Shown: positions 16,434 to 23,973 of the stretch, piece by piece
How the letters are laid out: each line of letters begins with the position of its first letter
Position numbering within the stretch: the first letter of the stretch is position 1
From: DASPKT01 sp035626475
GTDB taxonomy: Bacteria; Pseudomonadota; Alphaproteobacteria; Azospirillales; Azospirillaceae
Reading direction: 5' to 3'
Length of the DNA stretch: 64,000 nucleotides
Assembly: GCA_035626475.1 (NCBI GenBank)
Contig: DASPNP010000078.1
Span: 1 to 64,000 of the forward strand
Notes under the pieces: model-generated
The model's database searches: none
What the model was told of the DNA's origin: nothing
The model's input: the letters and a program-made list of their open reading frames with translations, nothing else
Translations under genes and position numbers: made by a program

Positions 16434-17177
16434 CGGGCCCAGATGGCGCTCGACGATACGCTCCACCCCGCCCTCGTCGCGCAGCCGACGGATGGCCGCG
16501 TTCAGCCGGGGCAGCAGATGCGCCTTGTCGCGGTGCACGCCCAGCCGGTAGGCGTAGCTGTCACGCACCGGCCCGAACTCGACCGCCAAGCCCATGCTGC
16601 GGGCGATGTGGCGGCCCACGTTGCGCTCCACGATCCCGACCGGCACGACGCCCTTGGCGACGCTGACCACCAGCGTCGCCTCCTGCGGCATGTCCACCCG
16701 GCGGGCGCCGTCGATGCCGGCATAGCTGTAGTGGCGGATGGTGGCGACCTCGCGGCCCGCCAGGTCGCCGGGGCCGGAGACGGGGAAGGCCCGGCCGGGC
16801 GTGAACAGCAGCACCTCCTCGCCCTGCATCAGCGGGTCGGAATAGACGATCAGCTGCTCGATCTCGGTGCCGCGGCGCCAATGGTCGGCGACCAGCGTCT
16901 CCAGCGTCAGGATGCCCTGGCGGAACTGGACGAAGCCCCGCTTCATCGGCACGTAGCGTGTCTCGATCCGGATGCCGCTGAGGCGCGCGATCTCCGCCAG
17001 CAGGTCGAGCGCAATGCCGCCGCCGGCCGCCTCGCCATAATAGTAGGGCGGCCAGCCCTCGGGACCGACATGGTTCACCAGCACGTCCCAGTCCTCCGCC
17101 CGCGCCGGAGGCGCGAGCAGCAGCAGCGGCAGTGCCAGCAGTCCGCGGCGGCCGAAGCTCGGTAGAGGGCGGCTCAT
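16395..17177 (-). CDS. Periplasmic substrate-binding protein of the amino-acid (SBP_bac_3) type
   Basis: From the ATG at 17177 this encodes 260 residues with a clear signal peptide (SRPLPSFGRRGLLALPLLLL ending APPARA). The mature part has the type 3 solute-binding fold: WPPYYYGEAAGGGIALDLLAEIARLSGI, then GREVATIRHYSYAG and a C-terminal AIRRLRDEGGVERIVERHL. Ligand and transporter partners are unknown and no ABC permease is nearby; such lone proteins may serve signalling. It lies 100 bases downstream of envZ in the same direction and overlaps the convergent kinase gene at its end. A start 5 codons upstream cannot be excluded. Confidence 0.82.
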   Translation of the reverse strand: MSRPLPSFGRRGLLALPLLLLAPPARAEDWDVLVNHVGPEGWPPYYYGEAAGGGIALDLLAEIARLSGIRIETRYVPMKRGFVQFRQGILTLETLVADHWRRGTEIEQLIVYSDPLMQGEEVLLFTPGRAFPVSGPGDLAGREVATIRHYSYAGIDGARRVDMPQEATLVVSVAKGVVPVGIVERNVGRHIARSMGLAVEFGPVRDSYAYRLGVHRDKAHLLPRLNAAIRRLRDEGGVERIVERHLGPSGAGDGSLARRR

Positions 17178-17276
17178 GGTGTCCCGGATCATGTGACGGA
17201 ATGACTGTGGCCTCAACCGGGGCCGGCGACAACTCCCCCTGGCGCACCGTCACGGGAAATTCTTGCGAATGCCATC

Positions 17277-18647
17277 TCAGACCGGCAGCCGCAGGACGGC
17301 GCGCAGGCCGCCCTGGGGGCTGTCGCCCAGCAGCACGTCGCCGCCATGGCCGCGCGCCACGTCGCGGGCGATGGCGAGGCCGAGGCCGACGCCGCCCGTC
17401 TCGGGGTTGCGGCTGTCCTCCAGCCGCAGGAAGGGGCGGAAGACCTCCTCGCGCATGGCCGGGGGGATACCGGGGCCGTCATCGTCGATGACGATCTCCG
17501 CCGCCAGCCCGTCGCGCCGCAGCGTCACGCGGATGGTGCCGCCATAGCGGTGGGCGTTGGCCAGCAGGTTGCCCAGGCAGCGCTTCAGCGCGTTCGGCCT
17601 CAGCGCCAGCACCAGCGGCTCCTCCGGATAGGTCTCGCCCGCGACCACGGCGCCCTCGCGCCGGGCGTTGACCACGGCCTCGGCCACCAGCCGGCCCAGG
17701 TCGGTCGGCTGCGCCGGCTCGGCCCCGGCGCCGCGGGCGAAGGCGAGATAGCCCTCGATCATCGTCTCCATCTCGACGACGTCGGCGCGCAGCTCCTCCA
17801 CCTCCGGCCCCTCGGGCAGCATGGCGAGTTCCAGCTTCATGCGGGTCAAGGGCGTGCGGAGGTCGTGGCTGACGCCGGCCAGCATCTCGGTGCGCTGGCT
17901 GATCTGGCGCTGGATGCGCTCTCGCATCAGCAGGAAGGCGGTGGCGGCCTGCCGCACCTCCGCCGCCCCCTCCGGCCGGAAGTCCGGCACGTCGCGCCCC
18001 TTGCCGAAGGCGTCGGCGGCGCTGGCGAGGCGGCGGATCGGGCGGATCTGGTTGCGCATGAACAGGATGCCGATGGTGACCAACACCAGCGAGCTGCCGA
18101 TCATCCACATGATGAAGAGGTAGGAGGTGAAGCTGAACAGGCGCCGCTCCGGCGACATGATCGACAGCACCCCGTCCGGCATCTGCACCCGGATCTCGTA
18201 CCATTCATGGGCGACGTTGGTGTCGATGCGCCAGGGCCGCCGCACCCGCTCGTCCAGGGCGCGCGCCAGCGTGTGCTCCAGCGTGCCGCGCAGGCGCTGG
18301 CGGGGCGGCAGCTCCTCGCCGGGCAGCCAGGTCAGCGCCAGATCGACCGTGCCGGCGGCGCGGGCCAGCGTGTCGGCCCGCTCGTCGGACGTGGCGTCGC
18401 GCTCGATCTCCTCGATGATCATGGCGATCTCGCCGGCGACCGCGAAGGCCAGCCGGTTGGTCATCGTGTCCCAGTGCCGGTCGTAGAAGACGAAGGTGGC
18501 GATGGCCTGGGCCAGCACCACGGGCGTCATCATGATCAGCAGCGAGCGGCCGAACAGGGTGCGCGGCAGGAAGCGCTTCAGGAAGCGGAAGGGGCGGGGC
18601 CGCCGTGCCGCCGCCGCCCGCGCGATGCGCTCGCCGACGACGCTCAT
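17277..18647 (-). CDS. EnvZ-type sensor histidine kinase
   Basis: This is the sensor partner of the OmpR-type regulator just upstream (gap 16 bases). The 456 residues contain two membrane segments (about 34-55 and 170-195), a periplasmic domain between them, a HAMP linker (NQIRPIRRLASAADAFGKG), the DHp domain with the phospho-acceptor His in GVSHDLRTPLTRMK, and an HATPase domain (NLLANAHRYGG, DDGPGIPP, GVGLGLAI). The stimulus is unknown; in this family osmotic, pH or envelope signals are typical. Confidence 0.93.
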   Translation of the reverse strand: MSVVGERIARAAAARRPRPFRFLKRFLPRTLFGRSLLIMMTPVVLAQAIATFVFYDRHWDTMTNRLAFAVAGEIAMIIEEIERDATSDERADTLARAAGTVDLALTWLPGEELPPRQRLRGTLEHTLARALDERVRRPWRIDTNVAHEWYEIRVQMPDGVLSIMSPERRLFSFTSYLFIMWMIGSSLVLVTIGILFMRNQIRPIRRLASAADAFGKGRDVPDFRPEGAAEVRQAATAFLLMRERIQRQISQRTEMLAGVSHDLRTPLTRMKLELAMLPEGPEVEELRADVVEMETMIEGYLAFARGAGAEPAQPTDLGRLVAEAVVNARREGAVVAGETYPEEPLVLALRPNALKRCLGNLLANAHRYGGTIRVTLRRDGLAAEIVIDDDGPGIPPAMREEVFRPFLRLEDSRNPETGGVGLGLAIARDVARGHGGDVLLGDSPQGGLRAVLRLPV

Positions 18648-18663
18648 CCCAGTCTGACTCCCA

Positions 18664-19347
18664 TCAGTCGGGCCTCAGCACGTAGCCCTCGCCGCGGACC
18701 GTGTGGAGATAGCGCGGCATGCGCGGATCCTCCTCGATCTTGCGGCGCAGGCGGGTGACCTGCACGTCGATGGTGCGGGCATTGCCGTCCACCTTGGCGC
18801 GCTGCACCAGTTCCTCGCGGGTCAGCACGATGCCGGGCTCGGCCGCCAGCACCTTCAGCAGGGCGGACTCGGCGGTGGTGAGGCGGACCAGCGTCTCGCC
18901 GTCGCGCAGCTCCTCGCGCTGCGGGTCGAACAGCCAGCGCCCCAGCCGCACCTCGGCCGCCAACGCCTGGGGGCGGGGCACGCGGCGCAGGATGGAGTTG
19001 ATGCGCAGCACCAGCTCGCGCGGCTCGAAGGGCTTGGCCAGATAGTCGTCGGCACCCGCCTCCAGCCCGGCGATGCGGTCGTCCGGCTGGCCGCGCGCGG
19101 TCAGCAGCAGGATCGGCACGCGTCCCTGGGCGCGCAAGGACCGGGTCAGCTCCAGCCCGCTCTCGCCGGGCATCATGACGTCCAGCACCAGCAGGTCGAA
19201 GCTCAGCGCCTCCAGCCGGGCGCGCGCCTCGGACGCATTGCCGGCGGTGCTGACCATGAAGCCGCTCTGCGCCAGATAGCGCCTGAGCGCCTCGCGCAGG
19301 CGGGTGTCGTCGTCAACGACCAGGATATGCGGAAGGTCCTCGCTCAC
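18664..19347 (-). CDS. OmpR-family response regulator
   Basis: This 227-residue two-domain regulator has a receiver (residues 7-122; VVDDDTR acidic pocket, phospho-acceptor Asp in LLVLDVMMPGE, Lys in LAKPF) and a winged-helix DNA-binding domain (LTTAESALLKVLA, RTIDVQVTRLRRKIEEDP, VRGEGYVL). It lies between marR and envZ in one leftward operon. A response-regulator/MarR pair of this kind is known as petR-petP in Rhodobacter, so it could equally be called PetR-like. Confidence 0.94.
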   Translation of the reverse strand: MSEDLPHILVVDDDTRLREALRRYLAQSGFMVSTAGNASEARARLEALSFDLLVLDVMMPGESGLELTRSLRAQGRVPILLLTARGQPDDRIAGLEAGADDYLAKPFEPRELVLRINSILRRVPRPQALAAEVRLGRWLFDPQREELRDGETLVRLTTAESALLKVLAAEPGIVLTREELVQRAKVDGNARTIDVQVTRLRRKIEEDPRMPRYLHTVRGEGYVLRPD

Positions 19348-19406
19348 CGGCTCGACCCCATGGGCAAAGGGAGACGGATCATAACACGGAACTCAAGGTC
19401 GGGCGC

Positions 19407-19916
19407 TCAACGGCGCGGCCCCGGCACGGGCGGCTTGGGCGGCGCGAACTTGGCGCGGTCCTCCTCGTCCACGATGCCCAGCATCACGGTGCGGAAGCCC
19501 TCCACCGCCTCGGCGCCGGCACGGCGGTAGGCGCGGGCGATGCGCTGGCGCTGGTTCTCCGACAGCTGCCGCTCCAGCTCCACCCCCTTGGGCGTCAGCT
19601 CCAGCAGGCGCTGGCGGCGGTCGCGGGTGCCCTGGCGCTGCACCACGAACTCCTCGCGCACCAGGTCCTGCAGCACCCGCGACAGGCTCTGCTTGGTGAT
19701 GCGCAGGATCGCCAGCAGCTCGGTCACGGTGATCTGCGGGTGCCGCCCCACGAAATAGATGACCCTGTGATGCGCGCGGCCAAGGCCGATTTTTGCGAGC
19801 ATCGCGTCGGGTTCGGCGGTAAAGTCCCGGTAGGCGAAGTACAGGAGCTCGATCGCCTGACGCAGCTCCTCCTCGCGAAGGAACAGCGGGTTCACCCCGG
19901 TCTTGACGTCGGTCAT
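19407..19916 (-). CDS. MarR-family transcriptional regulator (PetP-like)
   Basis: This 169-residue winged-helix regulator has the MarR core: HHRVIYFVGRHPQITVTELLAILRITKQSLSRVLQDL is the helix-turn-helix stretch, given here in overlapping pieces VIYFVGRHPQITV and AILRITKQSLSRVL, followed by the wing GTRDRRQRLLELTPKG. It is the first gene of marR-ompR-envZ and is divergent from ilvE. The pairing with an OmpR-type regulator recalls petP-petR of Rhodobacter capsulatus, where it was linked to cytochrome expression; transfer of that role is uncertain. Confidence 0.9.
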   Translation of the reverse strand: MTDVKTGVNPLFLREEELRQAIELLYFAYRDFTAEPDAMLAKIGLGRAHHRVIYFVGRHPQITVTELLAILRITKQSLSRVLQDLVREEFVVQRQGTRDRRQRLLELTPKGVELERQLSENQRQRIARAYRRAGAEAVEGFRTVMLGIVDEEDRAKFAPPKPPVPGPRR

Positions 19917-19934
19917 GGAAGTACGTCAGCCATG

Positions 19935-19962
19935 TTGACATTTCCGGGTTGGATCGTATCGT
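19935..19962 (+). promoter_or_regulatory. Putative sigma70 promoter of ilvE
   Basis: A perfect -35 hexamer TTGACA (19935-19940) is followed 16 bases later by TATCGT (19957-19962). It points toward ilvE, whose start codon lies about 85 bases downstream, and lies within the divergent region shared with marR. Confidence 0.5.
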
Positions 19963-20048
19963 AAAACGACCCGGCTGGGACAAATTGTTTCCGCAAAGGC
20001 GGCGACGTTGGAACCCGGCGGGAGACAGACCAAGGAAACGGCCCCAAG

Positions 20049-20945
20049 ATGTCCATCATCCCCTTTCACGACCGCGACGGCGTCATCTGGTTCGACGGCG
20101 AGATGGTGCCGTGGCGCGACGCCAAGATCCACGTGCTGACGCACGGGCTGCATTACGGCAGCTGTGTATTCGAAGGGGAGAGGGTTTACAACGGCAACGT
20201 CTTCAAGCTGCGCGAGCACTCGCAGCGCCTGATCGACAGCGCCGAGCTGCTGGGCTTCAAGATCCCCTACTCGGTCGAGGAGATCGACCGCGCCACCATC
20301 GACACGGTGAAGGCGACCAACCTGACCGACGCCTATGTGCGCCCGGTCGCCTGGCGCGGCAGCGAGATGATGGGCGTCGCCGCCCAGGCCAACAAGATCC
20401 ACCTCGCCATCGCCGTCTGGGCCTGGCCGAGCTACTTCTCGCCCGAGGCGAAGATGGCCGGCATCAAGATCAAGACCTCGCCCTGGAAGCGCCCGGCCCC
20501 CGACACGGCGCCGACCCGCTCCAAGGCCGCCGGCCTCTACATGATCTGCACGCTGAGCAAGCACTGGGCGGAGAACCAGGGCCTGCAGGACGCGCTGATG
20601 CTGGACTACCGGGGCCAAGTGGCCGAGGCGACGGGCGCCAACTTCTTCATGGTGGTCGACGGCGTCATCCACACGCCGACGCCGGACTGCTTCCTGGACG
20701 GCATCACGCGCCGCACCGTTATCGACCTCGCCAAGCGCCGGGGCTACAAGGTGGTCGAGCGGGCGATCTTCCCGGACGAGCTGAAGAACGCCCAGGAGAT
20801 CTTCCTGACCGGCACCGCCGCCGAGGTGACGCCGGTCGGCCAGATCGACGACATCAAATACACCCCGGGCGAGGTCTGCCGCACTCTGGTGCAGGACTAT
20901 GACGATTTGGTTCGCGGCCGTCTGGACGTGAAGGCCGCCGAGTAA
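20049..20945 (+). CDS. ilvE: Branched-chain amino acid aminotransferase
   Basis: This PLP-dependent fold-type IV transaminase interconverts leucine, isoleucine and valine with their 2-oxo acids. The 298 residues start MSIIPFHDRDGVIWFDGEMV; YGSCVFEGERVY, the catalytic Lys in PTRSKAAGLYM (about residue 159), EATGANFFMV and FLTGTAAEVTPVGQID are all family hallmarks. It is monocistronic: divergent from marR and closed by a strong terminator. Confidence 0.96.
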   Translation: MSIIPFHDRDGVIWFDGEMVPWRDAKIHVLTHGLHYGSCVFEGERVYNGNVFKLREHSQRLIDSAELLGFKIPYSVEEIDRATIDTVKATNLTDAYVRPVAWRGSEMMGVAAQANKIHLAIAVWAWPSYFSPEAKMAGIKIKTSPWKRPAPDTAPTRSKAAGLYMICTLSKHWAENQGLQDALMLDYRGQVAEATGANFFMVVDGVIHTPTPDCFLDGITRRTVIDLAKRRGYKVVERAIFPDELKNAQEIFLTGTAAEVTPVGQIDDIKYTPGEVCRTLVQDYDDLVRGRLDVKAAE

Positions 20946-20971
20946 GGCATCGTTCCGGGAACGGAATGAGC

Positions 20972-21001
20972 AAGGCCCCGGGGGAAGCCCCGGGGCCTTT
21001 T
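20972..21001 (+). terminator. Intrinsic terminator of ilvE
   Basis: This is a perfect GC-rich hairpin, AAGGCCCCGGGG-GAAG-CCCCGGGGCCTT, followed by TTCT. Confidence 0.88.
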
Positions 21002-21010
21002 CTATTGTTT

Positions 21011-21210
21011 ATCCCTCTCCCCCTGCGGGAGAGGGATGGGACCCGCGCGGAGCGTGGGAGGGTGAGGGGGCGGCAGCCCTTGGGCTGACGTTCTCAACCG
21101 TTGTCCCAGGACCACCCGTCGAGAAGGCCCGGGCTGCCGCCCGGTCCACCCCTCATCCTCGCCAAGCCATGGCTTGGGGCCCCATCCTTCTCCCGCAAGG
21201 GGAGAAGGAT
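21011..21210. repeat. MITE-like repeat, family R2, copy b
   Basis: This 200-base element has terminal hairpins ATCCCTCTCCCC-CTGCGGGAGAGGGAT and ATCCTTCTCCCGC-AAGGGGAGAAGGAT, and internal inverted segments around GGCAGCCC and GGGCTGCC. It lies between the convergent genes ilvE and the REC-histidine kinase, just after the ilvE terminator. Confidence 0.85.
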
Positions 21211-21218
21211 AAAAATCA

Positions 21219-22508
21219 TCACCCCACCGCCGCCTCAACCGCCGGCGCATCCGCGTTCGCCACCGGGTCGGGGGGCAGGCGGATGGTGACGGTGGTGCCG
21301 GCGCCGGGGGTGGAGGAAATCTCCATGCTGCCGCCCAGCATCTCGACGAAGCGGCGGGTCAGCGGCAGGCCGAGGCCGGTGCCCTTGTGGCCGGCATGGG
21401 GGCTGGCGCCGCGCACCTGGCCGAAGGGCTTCATGGCGGTGGCGAGGTCCTGCGGCGCCATGCCGACGCCGGTGTCGCGCACCACCAGGATCAGCGCGCC
21501 GCCGTCCGTCTCCGGCTTCACCTCGACCGTCACGCGCCCGCCCTTGGGCGTGAACTTGACCGCGTTGGAGGCGAGGTTCAGCACGATCTGACGGACCTTC
21601 TCCGGATCGGTGCGGATGGTAAGCGGCGTCGCCGGCACATCGACGTTCAGGATGACGCCGCTGCCCTCCGCCAGGGTGCGCAGCAGGCGCACGCTGTCGG
21701 AGACGACGCGGCCGACATCGACGCTGCGGATCTCCAGCCGGCCCTTGCCGGACTCGGCCTTGGCGAGGTCCAGCGTGCCCTCCACCAGGTCGAGCAGGTG
21801 GGTGCCGGCCTGGTGGATGTCGCCGGCGTACTCGACATAGCGCGGATCGCCTACCGGCCCGTGCACCTGGGCGCGCAGCAGCTCGGCGAAGCCGATGACG
21901 GCGTTCAGCGGGGTGCGCAGCTCATGCGCGGCGTTCGCCAGGAACTCGCTCTTGTCGCGGTTGCGCTGCTCGGACCGCGCGAGTTGCGTCTCCAGCCGGG
22001 TCTCGGCCTGGCGCAGCACGTCGATCGCCTCCTGCAGCCGGGCGGTGCGCTCCGCCACGACCGCCTCCAGCCGCTGGTTCTGCTCAAGCAGCTGGCGCCG
22101 CAGATACTGCATCTGGGCGAGGTTGGCGACGCGCGCCAGCAGCTCGTGCCGGTCGCAGGGCTTGCTGACGAAGTCGTTGGCGCCGCGTTCCAGCGCCGCG
22201 ACGCGCAGGTCGCGCTCGGACTTGCCGGTCAGCATCAGCACGGCCGGCCGGGGGGCGAGGTCGGCCGCCTCCAGCGCCTCCATCACCCCGAGGCCGTCCA
22301 GGTGCGGCATGACATAGTCGAGGATGAGGACGTCCGGCCGGAACTCCTTGCAGGCGCGCAAGGCTTCGCGCGGGTCGGCCAGAGTCTCCACGGCGCCGTA
22401 GCCGGCCTGCCGCAGCAGATCACCAATGAAATGAAGGTTCGTCCGGCTGTCGTCGATCACGAGAACTCGTGACGATTCTAGCACCGGAGCACGTATCGCT
22501 GCTGGCAT
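21219..22508 (-). CDS. Receiver-histidine kinase hybrid (REC-HisKA-HATPase), soluble
   Basis: This 429-residue cytosolic protein has an N-terminal receiver (residues 12-130; VIDDSR, phospho-acceptor Asp in VLILDYVMPHLDG, Lys in VSKPCDR), a coiled coil (about 138-185), a HisKA domain with the acceptor His in ANAAHELRTPLNAVIGFAE, and an HATPase domain (NLASNAVKFTPKGG, RDTGVGMAP, GTGLGLPL). With the receiver first and no output domain, it probably takes a phosphoryl signal from another kinase and relays it. No partner is adjacent. It converges with ilvE. Confidence 0.92.
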   Translation of the reverse strand: MPAAIRAPVLESSRVLVIDDSRTNLHFIGDLLRQAGYGAVETLADPREALRACKEFRPDVLILDYVMPHLDGLGVMEALEAADLAPRPAVLMLTGKSERDLRVAALERGANDFVSKPCDRHELLARVANLAQMQYLRRQLLEQNQRLEAVVAERTARLQEAIDVLRQAETRLETQLARSEQRNRDKSEFLANAAHELRTPLNAVIGFAELLRAQVHGPVGDPRYVEYAGDIHQAGTHLLDLVEGTLDLAKAESGKGRLEIRSVDVGRVVSDSVRLLRTLAEGSGVILNVDVPATPLTIRTDPEKVRQIVLNLASNAVKFTPKGGRVTVEVKPETDGGALILVVRDTGVGMAPQDLATAMKPFGQVRGASPHAGHKGTGLGLPLTRRFVEMLGGSMEISSTPGAGTTVTIRLPPDPVANADAPAVEAAVG

Positions 22509-22613
22509 GTGAGGCGTTTTCCCTCTCCCTTGGTGCTATCCTAGCGGGGAGCGGGCGCCCTGTCGCCTGCGCGATTCGCAAGAGTGGGTGAAAGGAAGCG
22601 GTGGGTCTCGGAA

Positions 22614-23072
22614 CTAAGGAGTAGTTCCCCAGCGCGCGGCAGCATCGTCGTCGCTGTCCTTGGCCTCGACCCAGCGGGCGCCCGTCCCTGTCTCCTCAAG
22701 CTTCCAGAAGGGAGCTCTGGTCTTCAGCCAGTCCATCAGGAACCAGCAGGCCTCGAAAGCGGCGGCGCGGTGGGCGCTGGCGCAGGCCACCAGCACGATG
22801 CGGTCGCCGGGCTCCAGCCGGCCGTAGCGGTGGATCACCAGCGTGGCGTCCAGCGGCCAGCGCGCGCGCGCCTCCGCCTCGATCGCCTCCAGCTGGCGCT
22901 CGGTCATGCCGGGATAATGCTCCAGCGTCATGGCGCCGACCGTCTCGCCGCCCGCCATGTCGCGCACCAGCCCGACGAAGCTGCACAGGCCGCCGATCGA
23001 GGGATTGCCCCGGGTCAGCGCATCCAGCTCGGCGCCGATGTCGAAATCCTCCGCCTGGACACGAACTGCCAT
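22614..23072 (-). CDS. moaE: Molybdopterin synthase catalytic subunit MoaE
   Basis: MoaE with MoaD converts cyclic pyranopterin monophosphate to molybdopterin. The 152-residue product has GGLCSFVGLVRDMAGGE, LEHYPGMTERQLEAI, HRYGRLEPGDRIVLVACAS, HRAAAFEAC and the catalytic-lysine region LKTRAPFWKLEE. The ATG at 23072 has a GAGG-type site overlapping the end of moaD, 8 bases away, so the two are coupled. The cofactor is needed by the IorAB oxidoreductase encoded at 35812-38459. Confidence 0.95.
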   Translation of the reverse strand: MAVRVQAEDFDIGAELDALTRGNPSIGGLCSFVGLVRDMAGGETVGAMTLEHYPGMTERQLEAIEAEARARWPLDATLVIHRYGRLEPGDRIVLVACASAHRAAAFEACWFLMDWLKTRAPFWKLEETGTGARWVEAKDSDDDAAARWGTTP

Positions 23073-23080
23073 GGCGCGCC

Positions 23081-23332
23081 TCAGCCGCCGGTGACGGGCG
23101 GGAACAGCGCGACCTCGTCGCCCGGCCGCACCGGGTGGGAGAAGGGAACGTATTCCTGGTTCACCGCCACCTTGACCACCGAGACGTTCGCCAGCGCGTC
23201 GGCATAGCCGGGGCCGCGGCCCTTCAGCCATTCCACCAGCCCGGCGACGTCGCGCACCTCGGCCGGCGGGTCGAGATCCTCCTCGGAGCGGCCGATGCGG
23301 GTGCGCAGCCAGGCGAAGTAGAGCAGCTTCAC
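23081..23332 (-). CDS. moaD: Molybdopterin synthase sulfur-carrier subunit MoaD
   Basis: This small ubiquitin-like protein carries the thiocarboxylate on its C-terminal Gly-Gly; the 83-residue product ends VALFPPVTGG as required. It begins VKLLYFAWLRTRIG with GTG, preceded by AGAGAGG 8 bases upstream. It sits between pgsA (14-base gap) and moaE (8-base gap), so pgsA-moaD-moaE are probably one transcript. Confidence 0.93.
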   Translation of the reverse strand: MKLLYFAWLRTRIGRSEEDLDPPAEVRDVAGLVEWLKGRGPGYADALANVSVVKVAVNQEYVPFSHPVRPGDEVALFPPVTGG

Positions 23333-23346
23333 GGGAAGAACCTCTC

Positions 23347-23916
23347 TCAAACGCCGCGCGACGGCTCCAGCATGTGCTTCAGCCCCGCGCGCAGATAGTC
23401 CCAGCCGGTGACCAGCGTCAGGATCGCCGCCGCCCACAGGCCGACGTCGCCGATCAGCGTCACCGGCAGAAAGTCCGGCCCGTCGTCGCCCACGATCAGA
23501 ACGCCGATGGCGACCATCTGGATCGCCGTCTTCCATTTGGCAAGGCGGCTGACCGGGACCGAGATGCGCAGGCCGGCCAGATATTCGCGCAGGCCCGACA
23601 CCATGACCTCGCGCAGCAGGATGATGACGGCGGGCAGCACGGAGCTGTCCTCGATCTTGTCCACGGCCACCAGCACGAACAGCACGGCCGCGACCAGCAG
23701 CTTATCGGCGATGGGGTCGAGGAAGCGGCCGATGACCGACTCCTCGTGCCAAGCGCGGGCCAGGTAGCCGTCGACCCAGTCGGTGAAGCCGGCCAGCGCG
23801 AACAGCACGCAGCAGGTCCAGGCGGCCCACGCCTCCGGGATGAACAGCAGGCCCAGGATCACCGGGATCACGGCGATGCGGGATAGGGTCAGGAGGTTCG
23901 GCAGACTGGTCAGCAT
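23347..23916 (-). CDS. pgsA: CDP-diacylglycerol--glycerol-3-phosphate 3-phosphatidyltransferase
   Basis: This inner-membrane enzyme makes phosphatidylglycerophosphate, the first committed step to phosphatidylglycerol and cardiolipin. The 189 residues start MLTSLPNLLTLSRI and contain the CDP-alcohol phosphotransferase motif DWVDGYLARAWHEESVIGRF continuing LDPIAD, with all the conserved Asp residues, and about four membrane segments. A GTG two codons upstream (23922) is the alternative start. The uvrC-pgsA-moaD order is conserved in many alphaproteobacteria. Confidence 0.95.
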   Translation of the reverse strand: MLTSLPNLLTLSRIAVIPVILGLLFIPEAWAAWTCCVLFALAGFTDWVDGYLARAWHEESVIGRFLDPIADKLLVAAVLFVLVAVDKIEDSSVLPAVIILLREVMVSGLREYLAGLRISVPVSRLAKWKTAIQMVAIGVLIVGDDGPDFLPVTLIGDVGLWAAAILTLVTGWDYLRAGLKHMLEPSRGV

Positions 23917-23973
23917 GATCACCCGGGCGCACCGGCCGGCGGTTTTCGCCCCGCTTGGCCGTCGCCGCGCATC

